A stretch of DNA of 33,224 nt from Asanoa iriomotensis (lineage in GTDB: Bacteria; Actinomycetota; Actinomycetes; Mycobacteriales; Micromonosporaceae). Below, piece by piece: positions 7,613 to 15,721 of the stretch (position 1 is its first letter; each line of letters begins with the position of its first letter). Position numbers and translations under genes: made by a program. The DNA is taken from assembly GCF_016862515.1 (NCBI RefSeq), contig NZ_BONC01000080.1, forward strand, positions 1 through 33,224, written 5' to 3'. The notes below the pieces were generated by a model. That model saw only the letters and a program-made list of their open reading frames with translations, was not told the origin of the DNA and made no database searches.

Positions 7613-8930
7613 CCCCGTCCGGGTCGTAGCGGCGGCGGACCTGGCCGAGCCGCTCGCGGATGTCGTCGGGCCAGCACGAGTCGACCCGCTGCCGCGTGAT
7701 CGGCTGGCTCACCAGGTTGATGTTGTTGACCGGCGAGATCCACGGCGCCGCGACGCTGTCCCAGCGCGCGGCCTCGGCCGGCGCGGCCGTGTCGAACAGC
7801 TCCGGCTGGCCGGAGATGAACGCGGTCACGTAGTCGTTCTCACGGCCGCCGACCGCCGAACCGCCCGGCACGTCCTGCCGGGTGGCGCCGCCGAGGTGGC
7901 GCATCTCGCTGGCGAAGAACGGCGAGTCCGCGCCCACCACGTCGAGGAACGCGGTGGCGAGGCCCTGGTCGACCCGCGCGAGCATGTTGCCGTGCACGTA
8001 GTACGGGATCGGGTCGGGCGGGTCGTTGTGGATCGTGCCGAGTTGCGTGGCCGGCAGCTCACCCAGCATGTCCGCGTAGATCGGTGCGGCGGCGCGCAAC
8101 GGCGCCGCGAGGCGCTCGCCCTCGGCCGGGTCGCCGGGGAACGCGAACCGCACGCCGAGCAGCCGCCGGCCGCGCATCCGCTCCGGCACGTTCGGCAGCG
8201 GCGGGTACGTCACGGCCTGCACGCTGGTGGTCACCCGGGAATCGGCACCGTCGGTCCAGTCGATCCAGGACCGCAGCATCCGCTCGATGTGTGGAGTGTC
8301 CACGAAGAACGATCCACCGTAGACGGACGTCAGCTCGACGAGGCGCACCCGCATCTCGGTCACGACGCCGAGCCCGAACTTGCCTCCGCGCAACGCCCAG
8401 AACAGGTCGGGGTTCTCCTCGGCGGTCGCCTCGACCACCTCGCCCTCGCCGGTGACCACGGTGAAGCCGGTAGCGTAGTCGGAGCTGAAGCCGTAGTTGC
8501 GGGCCAGCGGGCCGACCCCACCGCCGAGCAGGTAGCCGGCCGCGCCGACATCCGGTGACGACCCGGTGATGGGCGCCAGGCCGTGCGGCGCCGCCGCCTG
8601 GACCACGGACCTCCAGCGCACCCCGGCGCCGATCGTGGCGATCCGGGCCTCCGGGTGGATGTCCAGCTTGTCGAACCCGCTGGTGTTCAGCAACAGGCCG
8701 GAGTGGATGGGCGCCTCGGCGCCGTGCCCGGCGCCCTGCACCGCGATCCGCATGCCGGTGGTCCGGGCGAACCGGACGGCCTCGACGACGTCGCGGACCG
8801 ACGTCGCGCGCGCCGCGAGGTCGGGCTCCGGCGAGAAGGCCAGGTTGAAGCCGGCCACCGCGTCGGCGAAGCCGTCGTCGCCGCGCTCGTAAACCGCTCC
8901 GCCGATCCGCTCGGCGAGGATTGAGGTCAT
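7590..8930 (-). CDS. FAD-linked oxidase, berberine-bridge-enzyme type
   Basis: The 446-residue protein has a PCMH-type FAD domain (about 35-210), a substrate domain, and a short BBE C-terminus (about 400-446). H69 in QGAGHG is the residue that usually carries 8-alpha-linked FAD. The second flavin link of bicovalent members, a cysteine in the following FAD loop, is replaced by serine (ITGSSPDVG), so mono-covalent FAD is expected. No signal peptide is visible. A strong ribosome site (AAAGGAGAG) precedes ATG 8930. It lies 23 bases after the antiporter gene in the same operon. Such enzymes oxidise sugars or secondary-metabolite alcohols using oxygen; the substrate here is unknown. Confidence 0.88.
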   Translation of the reverse strand: MTSILAERIGGAVYERGDDGFADAVAGFNLAFSPEPDLAARATSVRDVVEAVRFARTTGMRIAVQGAGHGAEAPIHSGLLLNTSGFDKLDIHPEARIATIGAGVRWRSVVQAAAPHGLAPITGSSPDVGAAGYLLGGGVGPLARNYGFSSDYATGFTVVTGEGEVVEATAEENPDLFWALRGGKFGLGVVTEMRVRLVELTSVYGGSFFVDTPHIERMLRSWIDWTDGADSRVTTSVQAVTYPPLPNVPERMRGRRLLGVRFAFPGDPAEGERLAAPLRAAAPIYADMLGELPATQLGTIHNDPPDPIPYYVHGNMLARVDQGLATAFLDVVGADSPFFASEMRHLGGATRQDVPGGSAVGGRENDYVTAFISGQPELFDTAAPAEAARWDSVAAPWISPVNNINLVSQPITRQRVDSCWPDDIRERLGQVRRRYDPDGVTLGWWE

Positions 8931-8953
8931 GGAACTCTCTCTCCTTTCGGGTG

Positions 8954-10537
8954 TTACGCGTCGCTCCGTGGCGGCCCCAACAGGGCCAGCTCGGTCACGT
9001 CGAGCGACGCCTGCAGCTCGCGCATGACGATGTCGTCGATCTCGCGGCGGTCGCGCATCGCGGTCACCGCCAGGCGCTCGTGCTCCAGCACACCGAGTCG
9101 CAGCCGGCGCTCCAGCTGCTCGGCGCCGGTCAGCTCGGAATGGCCGTCGCCGCGGCGCGCCTCGTCGGCCGCGGCCTCGTAGTCGGCCCGGACGCGGTCG
9201 GTCAGGTAGGCGGGCGCGTGCAGCGAGCGGGCCACCGCCGGCAGGGCGGCCAGACCGGCCTCGGCCGCCCGGACCCGGGCGTGCCGGGCCTCGTCGATCC
9301 GGGCCCGGTCGCTTGACAAGCCCGCCCAGCGGACCACCATCGGCAGCGTCAGACCCTGCACCAGGATAGTCGTCAGGATCACCACCGAGGTCACGAAGAC
9401 GATCAGGTCGCGATCCGGGTACGCGGACCCGTCCGGCAGCACGGACGGCACCGCCAGCGCGGCCGCCAGCGAGACCGCGCCGCGGAAGCCGGCCCAGCCG
9501 TACGCGGTGCGCACCTTCCAGTTGAGCCGCCGGGTCCGCTGGATCGCGCGCCGGTCGAACACGCGGATCACCCCGGCCATGAGATGGATCCAGACCAGCC
9601 GGGTCAGGATCACCACGGCCGCCGCGGCGAACGCGATGGCGACCGCGCGGCCCATCTGGTCGTTCTCGATGCGCCGCGCGGCGGCGGGGATCTGGAGGCC
9701 GACGAGGACGAAGAGGCTGCCGTTGACGACGAAGGTGGTGATGTTCCAGAAGGCGAACGCCTGCACCCGGGACCGGGCGCTGATCACGCGCGGTCCCACG
9801 TACGAGAACAGGAGCCCGACCACCACGACGGCGACCACGCCGCTCGCGTGGATCAGCTCCCCCACGAAGAACGCGGCGAACGGGGTGATCACCGACAGGC
9901 CGCCCTCGCGCAGCGGGTCGTCGATCCGCCGCCGGATCCGGATGAGAATGCCGCCGGTGGCCAGGCCGGCGATCACCCCGCCGACCACCGACCAGACCAG
10001 GTCGCCGGTGATGTGCAGCAGGCTCGGGGCCGAACCGTCGGTCAGCATGCCCAGCGCGACCGCGAACAGCACGAGCGCGGTGCCGTCGTTGATCAGGCTC
10101 TCCGCGCGCAGCGTGGTGAGGTTGCGCCGGGGCATCCGCTTGGCCAGGCCGGCCACCGCCGCGGCGTCGGTCGGTGCCAGCACCGCGCCGAGGATCCAGG
10201 CGGCCGCGGCGGCGACCCCGATCGCCTGCAGCGAGTACGACAGGACGACCATGGTTACGATGACCAGCCCGATCGCGGACAGCAGGATGACCCGGATGTT
10301 CGCGCGGATCTCGCGCAGGCTGGTGTTGAGGCTCTCCCAGTAGAGGATCCCGGGCAGGAAGATCAGCAGCACCGCCGACGCCGGCAGCCGGATGTCCGAG
10401 AGCTGGGGAATGAGGGCCAGAATGCCGCCCATGATGATCAGCAGCACGGGTGGGGCGACGCTGTAGCGGCGGCCGATGGTGGTGCCGACGATGACCGTCG
10501 CGCCCAGCGTGACGATCACGAGCAACCCTGCCAACAC
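8954..10537 (-). CDS. CPA1-family Na+/H+ antiporter
   Basis: This 527-residue protein has about 12 membrane helices in residues 1-415 and a charged cytoplasmic tail. Key blocks are APTDAAAVAGLAKR (121-134) and ESLINDGTALVLF, in which N150-D151 form the ion-binding pair of electroneutral CPA1 exchangers. A later conserved block is GFRGAVSLAAALAVP. It would extrude Na+ (or K+) in exchange for protons at the cell membrane. GTG 10537 is preceded by GGGGGGAGAAG. The upstream 112 bp hold a TCACA-AAA-TGTGA palindrome and the terminator of the preceding gene, so this gene probably has its own promoter and reads into the FAD oxidase. Confidence 0.92.
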   Translation of the reverse strand: MLAGLLVIVTLGATVIVGTTIGRRYSVAPPVLLIIMGGILALIPQLSDIRLPASAVLLIFLPGILYWESLNTSLREIRANIRVILLSAIGLVIVTMVVLSYSLQAIGVAAAAAWILGAVLAPTDAAAVAGLAKRMPRRNLTTLRAESLINDGTALVLFAVALGMLTDGSAPSLLHITGDLVWSVVGGVIAGLATGGILIRIRRRIDDPLREGGLSVITPFAAFFVGELIHASGVVAVVVVGLLFSYVGPRVISARSRVQAFAFWNITTFVVNGSLFVLVGLQIPAAARRIENDQMGRAVAIAFAAAAVVILTRLVWIHLMAGVIRVFDRRAIQRTRRLNWKVRTAYGWAGFRGAVSLAAALAVPSVLPDGSAYPDRDLIVFVTSVVILTTILVQGLTLPMVVRWAGLSSDRARIDEARHARVRAAEAGLAALPAVARSLHAPAYLTDRVRADYEAAADEARRGDGHSELTGAEQLERRLRLGVLEHERLAVTAMRDRREIDDIVMRELQASLDVTELALLGPPRSDA

Positions 10538-10594
10538 CGCTTCTCCCCCCGTTGGAGCGGCCTAGCCACATCCAGAATGCCGCGAACCGGGCGC

Positions 10595-10607
10595 TCACAA
10601 AATGTGA
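10595..10607. promoter_or_regulatory. 13-bp perfect palindrome upstream of the antiporter gene
   Basis: TCACA-AAA-TGTGA is a perfect hyphenated palindrome centred 64 bases upstream of the antiporter start and AT-rich for this genome. It could be an operator, or part of the tail after the neighbouring terminator. It has the half-sites of a CRP-like site in the opposite orientation and with the wrong spacing, so I do not call it CRP. Confidence 0.35.
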
Positions 10608-10615
10608 TCTCGCAC

Positions 10616-10650
10616 AGGTCCGGTCCGACGGCTCAGTGCGGACCGGACCT
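10616..10650 (-). terminator. Hairpin terminator of the FUSC-like gene
   Basis: A perfect 12-bp inverted repeat (10616-10627 with 10639-10650, 11-base loop) begins in the last base of the stop codon of the leftward gene ending at 10650. A short T-rich stretch (TTTTGT on the minus strand) follows about 10-15 bases later. Its position separates the der-osmC-FUSC unit from the antiporter operon. Confidence 0.7.
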
Positions 10651-11174
10651 CAACGGAGGTGGGGGTGGATTAACCGAAGGGAGAGCCAGGCGGTGGCGAC
10701 GCCCACGATCACGCCGATCACCGTGTCCGCGAGGCGCAGGATCGGCTGCTGCCACGGGTCCAACGGGGAGATCGTCGCCACCACCAGCACCACGGCCGTC
10801 GTGATGGCGGCGGTCGTCGCGTCGCCCCGCCGGCCGATCAGCAGCCCCACCAGGCTCGACACGCCGATCAGCAGTGCGAACGCCCACAGGTGGAACGGCA
10901 GGAACACGAGGTAGACGAGGCAGATCACGAAGCTGATCAGCGTGGCGGACATCCGGGACAGGCCCGCCGTGAGGCTCTCGCGGAACGTGGCCCGGCTCAC
11001 GAAGATGGTGGCCAGCGCCGCCCACATGCCGCCGAGCAGGTCGCTGTCGCGGCTGTCCACGTACAGGCGGGTCAGCACGTCGCTGACGAGCCAGAAGGTC
11101 AGCGCGCAGGACAGGCCGAGCACCGTGCTCTCGACCACGGCCACCCGCACCTGCGTGGGTGTGGGCGCCGGCAT
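10650..11174 (-). CDS. FUSC/aromatic-acid-exporter-like membrane protein, half-size
   Basis: The 174-residue protein has five to six hydrophobic segments. Its C-terminal block, RLADTVIGVIVGVATAWL, is characteristic of FUSC-family (aromatic acid exporter/fusaric acid resistance-like) membrane domains. An earlier block, ALATIFVSRATFRESLTAG, fits the family's first helices. Full-size members add a cytoplasmic domain of 200 or more residues, which is absent here, so this is a stand-alone membrane unit that probably oligomerises. ATG 11174 follows the osmC gene by 25 bases, so they are co-transcribed. A perfect-stem terminator starts at its stop codon. The transport substrate is unknown. Confidence 0.75.
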   Translation of the reverse strand: MPAPTPTQVRVAVVESTVLGLSCALTFWLVSDVLTRLYVDSRDSDLLGGMWAALATIFVSRATFRESLTAGLSRMSATLISFVICLVYLVFLPFHLWAFALLIGVSSLVGLLIGRRGDATTAAITTAVVLVVATISPLDPWQQPILRLADTVIGVIVGVATAWLSLRLIHPHLR

Positions 11175-11199
11175 GCCCGCAGGCTACCGCCGGGATTCC

Positions 11200-11613
11200 T
11201 TACGAGGTCAGGGTTTCCGGAATCTCGACGTCTACTGTGGTCTGCTCGCGCAGCGCGGTGCTGACCGTGCAGTACTTCTCGTGCACCCGCTCGGCGACCG
11301 CGCGGAACACCGGCTCGGCCTCCGCGTCGTCGGGCGGCAGCGTCACGTCGTACGTCATCGTGATGGGTCCGAGCTTGTTGGGCTTGACCTTCTCCGACTC
11401 GAGCACCGCCGCGAGCCGGGCCAGCCGGTGGTGGCGCTGCGCCGTCAGCGGCTCGACGGTCACGATGTTGCACCCGCCGAGCGCGGCCAGCAGCAGCTCG
11501 ACCGGCGTGAAGTCGGTGCCGTCCGCGGTGCCGAACCGGATCTCGGCGCCGCGCCCGTTGCGGGCGACGTATCCCCCGTCGTCGGTCCGCTCGACCTCTA
11601 CGTGGTAACCCAT
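11200..11613 (-). CDS. OsmC family peroxide-reducing protein
   Basis: This 137-residue protein has the two conserved cysteines of the OsmC/Ohr family. C48 in AALGGCNIV is the peroxidatic residue, and C115 in EKYCTVS is the resolving one. Length and the TPVELLLAALGGC block fit the OsmC branch rather than Ohr. It would reduce organic hydroperoxides in the cytosol with thiols. The ATG at 11613 is 12 bases past the stop of der and has no strong ribosome site, so translation may rely on coupling with der. The link with an essential GTPase gene may be positional only. Confidence 0.9.
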   Translation of the reverse strand: MGYHVEVERTDDGGYVARNGRGAEIRFGTADGTDFTPVELLLAALGGCNIVTVEPLTAQRHHRLARLAAVLESEKVKPNKLGPITMTYDVTLPPDDAEAEPVFRAVAERVHEKYCTVSTALREQTTVDVEIPETLTS

Positions 11614-11625
11614 CGCGTGATCATG

Positions 11626-13017
11626 TCACCCGTGCGCGCGACCCCGGCCGCCCGGGCCGGTCTTCTTGCGCGGCTTGACGGTCACCTCGACCGGGCTGCC
11701 CTCGAAGCCGAACTCCTCGCGCAGCTTGCGCTCGACGAAGCGCTGGTAGCCGGCGTCGAGCGGGCCCGTGGTGAACAGCACGAAACGCGGCGGCCGGGTG
11801 CCCGCCTGGGTGGCGAACAGCACACGCGGTGCCCGCCCGCCACGGACCGGGTGCGGCGTCTCCTGCACGAGCGCGGTCAGCCACTGGTTGAGCTGGCCGG
11901 TCGGCACCCGGGTCTCCCAGGACGCGAGCGCCCGGCGCAGCGCCGGGGCCAGCTTGTCGACCGCGCGGCCGGTCTTGGCCGAGATGTTGACCCGGATGGC
12001 CCACGGGATCCGCTTGAGCTCGCGGTCGATCTCGCGCTCGAGGTGGTAGCGGCGGTCGTCGTCGACGAGGTCCCACTTGTTGAACGCGATGACCAGCGCC
12101 CGGCCGGCCTCGACCACCATCGTCAGGATCCGCTGGTCCTGCTCGCTGATCGGCTCGGCCGCGTCGAGCAGCACCACCGCGACCTCGGCCGCCTCGATCG
12201 CGCCCGCGGTGCGCAGGGACGCGTAATATTCGGTGCCGCTCGCGTGGCTGACCCGCTTGCGCAGGCCGGCGGTGTCGACGAGCTGCCAGGTCTCGCCGCC
12301 GATGCCGACCAGCGAGTCGACCGGGTCGACGGTGGTGCCCGCGACCGAGTCGACGACCGCGCGCTCCTCCTTGGCCAGCTTGTTGAGCAGCGAGGACTTG
12401 CCGACGTTGGGCCGGCCGACCAGGGCCACGCGGCGCGGGCCGCGCGGTGCGTCGTCGTCGATCCGCGGCGCCGGCTCGGGCATCGCGTCGAGGATCAGGT
12501 CGAGCAGGTCGCCGGAGCCCCGGCCGTGCAGCGCGGAGACCGTCTGCGGCTCGCCGAGGCCGAGCGACCAGAGCGAGACGGCCTCCATCTCGATCGCGTT
12601 GTTGTCGGCCTTGTTGGCGACCAGGATCACCGGCTTGTTGCTGCGCCGCAGCATCTTGACCGCGGCCTCGTCGACGTCGGTGGCGCCGACCGTCGCGTCG
12701 ACCACGAACAGCACCACGTCGGCGGTCTGCACGGCAATCTCGGCCTGCGCCGCGATGGCCTTGGCCCGGTCGCGGGCGTCGGGCTCCCAACCGCCGGTGT
12801 CGACGACCGTGAACTGCCGGCCGTTCCACTGCGCGTCGTAGGGCACCCGGTCGCGGGTCACGCCCGGGGTGTCCTCCACGACGGCCTGCCGCCGGCCGAT
12901 GATCCGGTTGACCAATGTGGACTTGCCCACGTTGGGCCGGCCCACGACGGCCACCACGGGCACCGGGCCGGTGTCGTCCGTCGCGAGGTCCACATCAGAC
13001 AGTTCAGGGGACGTCAT
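11626..13017 (-). CDS. der: Ribosome biogenesis GTPase Der (EngA)
   Basis: The 463-residue protein has the two tandem GTPase domains unique to Der. The P-loops are GRPNVGKST (26-34) and GRPNVGKSS (201-209). DTGG (73-76) and DTAG are the G3 motifs, and NKAD (135-138) and NKWD are the G4 motifs. A C-terminal KH-like domain ends in a basic tail ([16 protein letters not shown]). It acts in assembly of the 50S ribosomal subunit. The second G2 loop reads GTTVDPVD where GTTRDPVD is usual, a minor change. The start ATG overlaps the stop of cmk (ATGA, 13014-13017), so they are translationally coupled. Identity is secure. Confidence 0.97.
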   Translation of the reverse strand: MTSPELSDVDLATDDTGPVPVVAVVGRPNVGKSTLVNRIIGRRQAVVEDTPGVTRDRVPYDAQWNGRQFTVVDTGGWEPDARDRAKAIAAQAEIAVQTADVVLFVVDATVGATDVDEAAVKMLRRSNKPVILVANKADNNAIEMEAVSLWSLGLGEPQTVSALHGRGSGDLLDLILDAMPEPAPRIDDDAPRGPRRVALVGRPNVGKSSLLNKLAKEERAVVDSVAGTTVDPVDSLVGIGGETWQLVDTAGLRKRVSHASGTEYYASLRTAGAIEAAEVAVVLLDAAEPISEQDQRILTMVVEAGRALVIAFNKWDLVDDDRRYHLEREIDRELKRIPWAIRVNISAKTGRAVDKLAPALRRALASWETRVPTGQLNQWLTALVQETPHPVRGGRAPRVLFATQAGTRPPRFVLFTTGPLDAGYQRFVERKLREEFGFEGSPVEVTVKPRKKTGPGGRGRAHG

Positions 13018-13682
13018 GCCGTCACCATCGCGCGCAACCGGGCGACGACCTCGTCGATGCCCATCGCGGTGGTGTCGAGCTCCACCGCGTCGGCCGCCTG
13101 CCGCAACGGGTCGGCGGCGCGGGTGGAGTCGAGCGTGTCGCGGCGGGTCAGGTCGGCGTGGGTGTCGTCGAGGGACGCCGCGTTCTCCAGCGACCGGCGC
13201 CGGGCCCGGGCGTCGGCGGACGCGGTCAGGTAGACCTTGAGGTCGGCGTCGGGCGCCACCACGGCGCCGATGTCGCGGCCCTCGACCACGATCCGGCCGG
13301 CCGTCTCGATCACCGCGCGCTGCTGCGCGACCAGGAGCTGGCGCACCGCGGGCACGGCGGCGACCGCGCTCACGGCGGCGGTCACCTCGGGGCCGCGGAT
13401 CTCGACGTCGACGTCGACGCCGTCGGCCCGCACGTGCGGCGCCGCCGGGTCGGTGCCGATCGCCAGGTCAAGCTCGCCGGCCACCTTCGCGATGCCCTCG
13501 GCGTCGGTGAGATCCACGCCATAGCGCAGCACCGCCCACGTCACCGCGCGGTACATCGCGCCGGTGTCCAGGTACTGCGCACTCAGCGCGGTCGCCAACC
13601 GCCGGGAAACGGTGGATTTGCCGGAACCCGACGGTCCGTCCACGGCCACCACGCACCGACCGTTCGCCAACTCGTCTGCCAC
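13014..13682 (-). CDS. cmk: Cytidylate kinase
   Basis: This 222-residue cytosolic kinase phosphorylates CMP and d[12 protein letters not shown] (16-24) is the P-loop; [10 protein letters not shown] and [20 protein letters not shown] are CMP kinase signatures, and ARARRRSLE is in the LID. GTG 13682 is chosen because GAGGAGGA lies just upstream. An in-frame GTG at 13706 would add eight residues but has no ribosome site. The gene follows rluB after 46 bp, which contain a small perfect hairpin, and overlaps der by four bases. The order rluB-cmk-der is the conserved actinobacterial arrangement. Confidence 0.96.
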   Translation of the reverse strand: MADELANGRCVVAVDGPSGSGKSTVSRRLATALSAQYLDTGAMYRAVTWAVLRYGVDLTDAEGIAKVAGELDLAIGTDPAAPHVRADGVDVDVEIRGPEVTAAVSAVAAVPAVRQLLVAQQRAVIETAGRIVVEGRDIGAVVAPDADLKVYLTASADARARRRSLENAASLDDTHADLTRRDTLDSTRAADPLRQAADAVELDTTAMGIDEVVARLRAMVTA

Positions 13683-13708
13683 CGTTCCTCCTCGCGCCGT
13701 CAGCACCT

Positions 13709-13729
13709 ATTCTGCCTGGTCGGCAGAAT
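13709..13729 (-). promoter_or_regulatory. Small perfect hairpin between rluB and cmk
   Basis: ATTCTGCC-TGGTC-GGCAGAAT is a perfect 8-bp stem with a 5-base loop that begins in the last base of the rluB stop codon. It is AT-richer than the surroundings. It could be a weak terminator or attenuator reducing cmk-der relative to the upstream genes, or an RNA-stability element. Confidence 0.4.
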
Positions 13730-14454
13730 CACTCGGCGACGGCCTTGAACAGCGCCGCGACCTCGGCGTTCGTGAGGCGCCTGGTGCGCCCGGGCTTGAG
13801 GTCGCCGAGCCGGATCGGGCCGATGGCGGTGCGGACCAGCCGGTTGACCGGGTGCCCGACGGCGTCCATCATCCGCCGAACGATCCGGTTGCGGCCCTCG
13901 TGGATCACGATCTCGATCTGCGCGGACCGGGCGAACGCGTCGACGAGCCGGAACTTGTCGACCTTGGCCAGGCCGTCCTCCAGCTCGACGCCGGCCTGGA
14001 GCTGCCGGCCGACCGACCGGGGCAGGGGCCCGGGAATCTCCAGCACGTAGGTCTTCGGCACCCCGTACGAGGGATGCATGAGCTTGTGCGCCAGCGACCC
14101 GTCGTTGGTCAGCAGCAGCAGTCCCTCGGAGTCGGTGTCGAGCCGCCCGACGTGGTAGACCCGCTGGTCGACCCGGTCGAGGAACTCGGCGAGCGCGGTG
14201 CGCCCCTTCTCGTCGGCCATCGTCGAGACGACACCGCGAGGCTTGTTGAAGGCGAGGTAGACCAGATTCTGGTCGACGATCACCCGCTGCCCGTCGACGT
14301 AGATCTCCGCGGTGTCCGCGTCGACCTTGTCACCGAGCTGGGCGACCTTGCCGTCGACCTTGACCCGGCCACGGAAGATCAGATCCTCACAGGCCCGTCG
14401 GGACCCCACACCGGCGCTGGCCAGCACCTTCTGCAGGCGCTCAGCGTTCGCCAT
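13729..14454 (-). CDS. rluB: 23S rRNA pseudouridine synthase, RluB/RsuA family
   Basis: The 241-residue enzyme starts with an S4 RNA-binding domain (LQKVLASAGVGSRRACEDLI, then RVKVDG). It continues with the RsuA-type catalytic domain. The catalytic aspartate is in GRLDTDSEGLLLLTNDG, and YLAFNKPRGVV and EGRNRIVRRM are further family blocks. It converts a uridine in 23S rRNA to pseudouridine. ATG 14454 is preferred because GAGG lies six bases upstream; ATG 14472 would add six residues. The start lies inside the end of scpB (14-base overlap), so the genes are coupled. Assignment to RluB rather than RsuA or RluE rests on the scpAB-rluB-cmk neighbourhood. Confidence 0.93.
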   Translation of the reverse strand: MANAERLQKVLASAGVGSRRACEDLIFRGRVKVDGKVAQLGDKVDADTAEIYVDGQRVIVDQNLVYLAFNKPRGVVSTMADEKGRTALAEFLDRVDQRVYHVGRLDTDSEGLLLLTNDGSLAHKLMHPSYGVPKTYVLEIPGPLPRSVGRQLQAGVELEDGLAKVDKFRLVDAFARSAQIEIVIHEGRNRIVRRMMDAVGHPVNRLVRTAIGPIRLGDLKPGRTRRLTNAEVAALFKAVAE

Positions 14455-15721
14455 CTGCCACCTCGTCGACATCGTCCGGAAGGAACGGCGCCAGGTCCGG
14501 GAGCTGGTCGACAGAGTCGAGCCCGAGCTTCTCCAGGAACAGCGTCGTCGTCCGGTAAAGGTACGCGCCCGTCTCCGGCTCCGTGCCGGCCTCCTCGATC
14601 AGCCCGCGGGACGTGAGGGTGCGCACCACGCCGTCGCAGTTCACGCCGCGGATCGCGGAGATCCGGCCACGGGTGACCGGCTGCTTGTAAGCGATCACCG
14701 CGAGCGTCTCCAGCGCCGCCTGGGTGAGCCGGACCGACTGCCCGTCGAGCACGAACCGCTCGACGTAGGCGGCGTACTGCGGCCGGGTGTAGAGCCGCCA
14801 CCCACCGGCGATGCGCCGCAACTCGAACCCGTGCCCGGCGCTGGTGTAGCCGGCCGAGATCGTTTCCAGAGCCGCCGCCACCCGATCGGTCGGCTGCTCC
14901 AGGATCTGCGCCAGCACGATGTCCTGCACGGGCTCGTCGACGACGAGCAGGATCGCTTCGAGCGCACCGCGCAGCTCATCGTCATCGACAAGACCCAACG
15001 CCGCGGCTGGTTCCGGTTGATCGGCGGCAACCATGGGTCGCGCATCCTCATCGGATACGCGCGACGGAGCGGGAACGGCAACCTCGGTCGCGCTGCCGTC
15101 CTGGGCGGCCTCCCCGGTCCCGGGATCGGCCTCCTGCGCAAGATCAACCAACACGCTGTCCGGCGGCGCCGCATCGGCAACACCCTCGGGCTCCAGCTCC
15201 TCCGGCGCGCCGTCGTCCTCGACCTCGCCGACCGCCTCGTCCGCCTGGACGGTATCGGCTTCGACCGCTAGCCCAGGCTCGACCACCGACTCAGGCTCAA
15301 CCACCGACTCGGGCTCGACCACCGGCTCAGGCTCGACCACCGACTCGGGCTCGACCGCCAGCTCAGGCTCGACCGCCAGCTCAGGCTCAACCGCCAGCTC
15401 AGGCTCAACCGCCAGCTCAGGCTCAACCGCCGACTCAGGCTCGACCGCCGACTCGGGTTCGACCGCCGACTCGGGCTCGGCTGGTCCGTCGGACTCCGGG
15501 GAGGGGGTGTGCTCGCCCTGCGGCTCGGCGTCCGCGATGCGCTCATCGCTCGCCGGCTCCGCGGCCTGCTCGCCCTCCGAGGTCGGCTTGTTGTTCGGCT
15601 CCGAATATTTCGACGCCGAACGTTCTTGGGATCGGGCGCGGTCCCACGGGGGCACCCAGGCCGCGGCCTGTTCCGCCAGGGACGACTCGCGGCCCGGGTC
15701 GGCGCCGCTGCGCTCGCTCAC
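14441..15721 (-). CDS. scpB: Segregation and condensation protein ScpB with a long repetitive N-terminal extension
   Basis: ScpB is the kleisin-associated winged-helix subunit of the SMC condensin. Its conserved part starts near residue 245 (LVDDDELRGALEAILLVVDEPV) and includes LTQAALETLAVIAYKQPVTR and RGLIEEAG. Usual ScpB is about 170-230 residues; this one has 426. The first ~240 residues are acidic, proline-rich and low complexity. They contain twelve tandem hexapeptides of the type S/L-A/V-V-E-P-E, encoded by 18-bp repeats at 15261-15476. The region is very likely disordered. The GTG start overlaps the scpA stop (GTGA, 15718-15721). A shorter start within the extension is possible, but the reading frame stays open and codon bias is coding-like. 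Confidence 0.93.
   Translation of the reverse strand: MSERSGADPGRESSLAEQAAAWVPPWDRARSQERSASKYSEPNNKPTSEGEQAAEPASDERIADAEPQGEHTPSPESDGPAEPESAVEPESAVEPESAVEPELAVEPELAVEPELAVEPELAVEPESVVEPEPVVEPESVVEPESVVEPGLAVEADTVQADEAVGEVEDDGAPEELEPEGVADAAPPDSVLVDLAQEADPGTGEAAQDGSATEVAVPAPSRVSDEDARPMVAADQPEPAAALGLVDDDELRGALEAILLVVDEPVQDIVLAQILEQPTDRVAAALETISAGYTSAGHGFELRRIAGGWRLYTRPQYAAYVERFVLDGQSVRLTQAALETLAVIAYKQPVTRGRISAIRGVNCDGVVRTLTSRGLIEEAGTEPETGAYLYRTTTLFLEKLGLDSVDQLPDLAPFLPDDVDEVADGER
15261..15476. repeat. 18-bp minisatellite, 12 tandem units, inside scpB
   Basis: Twelve consecutive 18-bp units follow one another without gaps. On the plus strand a typical unit is TCGACCGCCGACTCAGGC. Neighbouring units differ at one to four positions, and four central ones are nearly identical, which indicates recent slippage or unequal exchange. 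The period is a multiple of three, so the frame is kept. On the coding strand the units encode a glutamate/proline hexapeptide. Confidence 0.95.

Noticed and set aside
7590-10598. A 1002-codon frame that would fuse antiporter DNA to the FAD oxidase.
   Set aside because: Only the part from 8930 down is the real oxidase. The upstream part is the antiporter gene read in the wrong frame, and a strong ribosome site marks the ATG at 8930.
10595-10607. TCACA-AAA-TGTGA as a CRP site.
   Set aside because: The half-sites are in the reverse arrangement with a 3-base gap; a CRP site needs TGTGA-N6-TCACA.
10942-13233. A 763-codon open frame on the plus strand opposite der, osmC and cmk.
   Set aside because: It lies antisense to clear Der, OsmC and Cmk genes, has Arg/His/Gly-rich composition typical of GC-rich shadow frames, and shows no recognisable domain.
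15261-15476. Regular short repeats as a possible CRISPR array.
   Set aside because: Units are contiguous with no unique spacers, the period is 18 bp in frame with scpB, and there are no cas genes.
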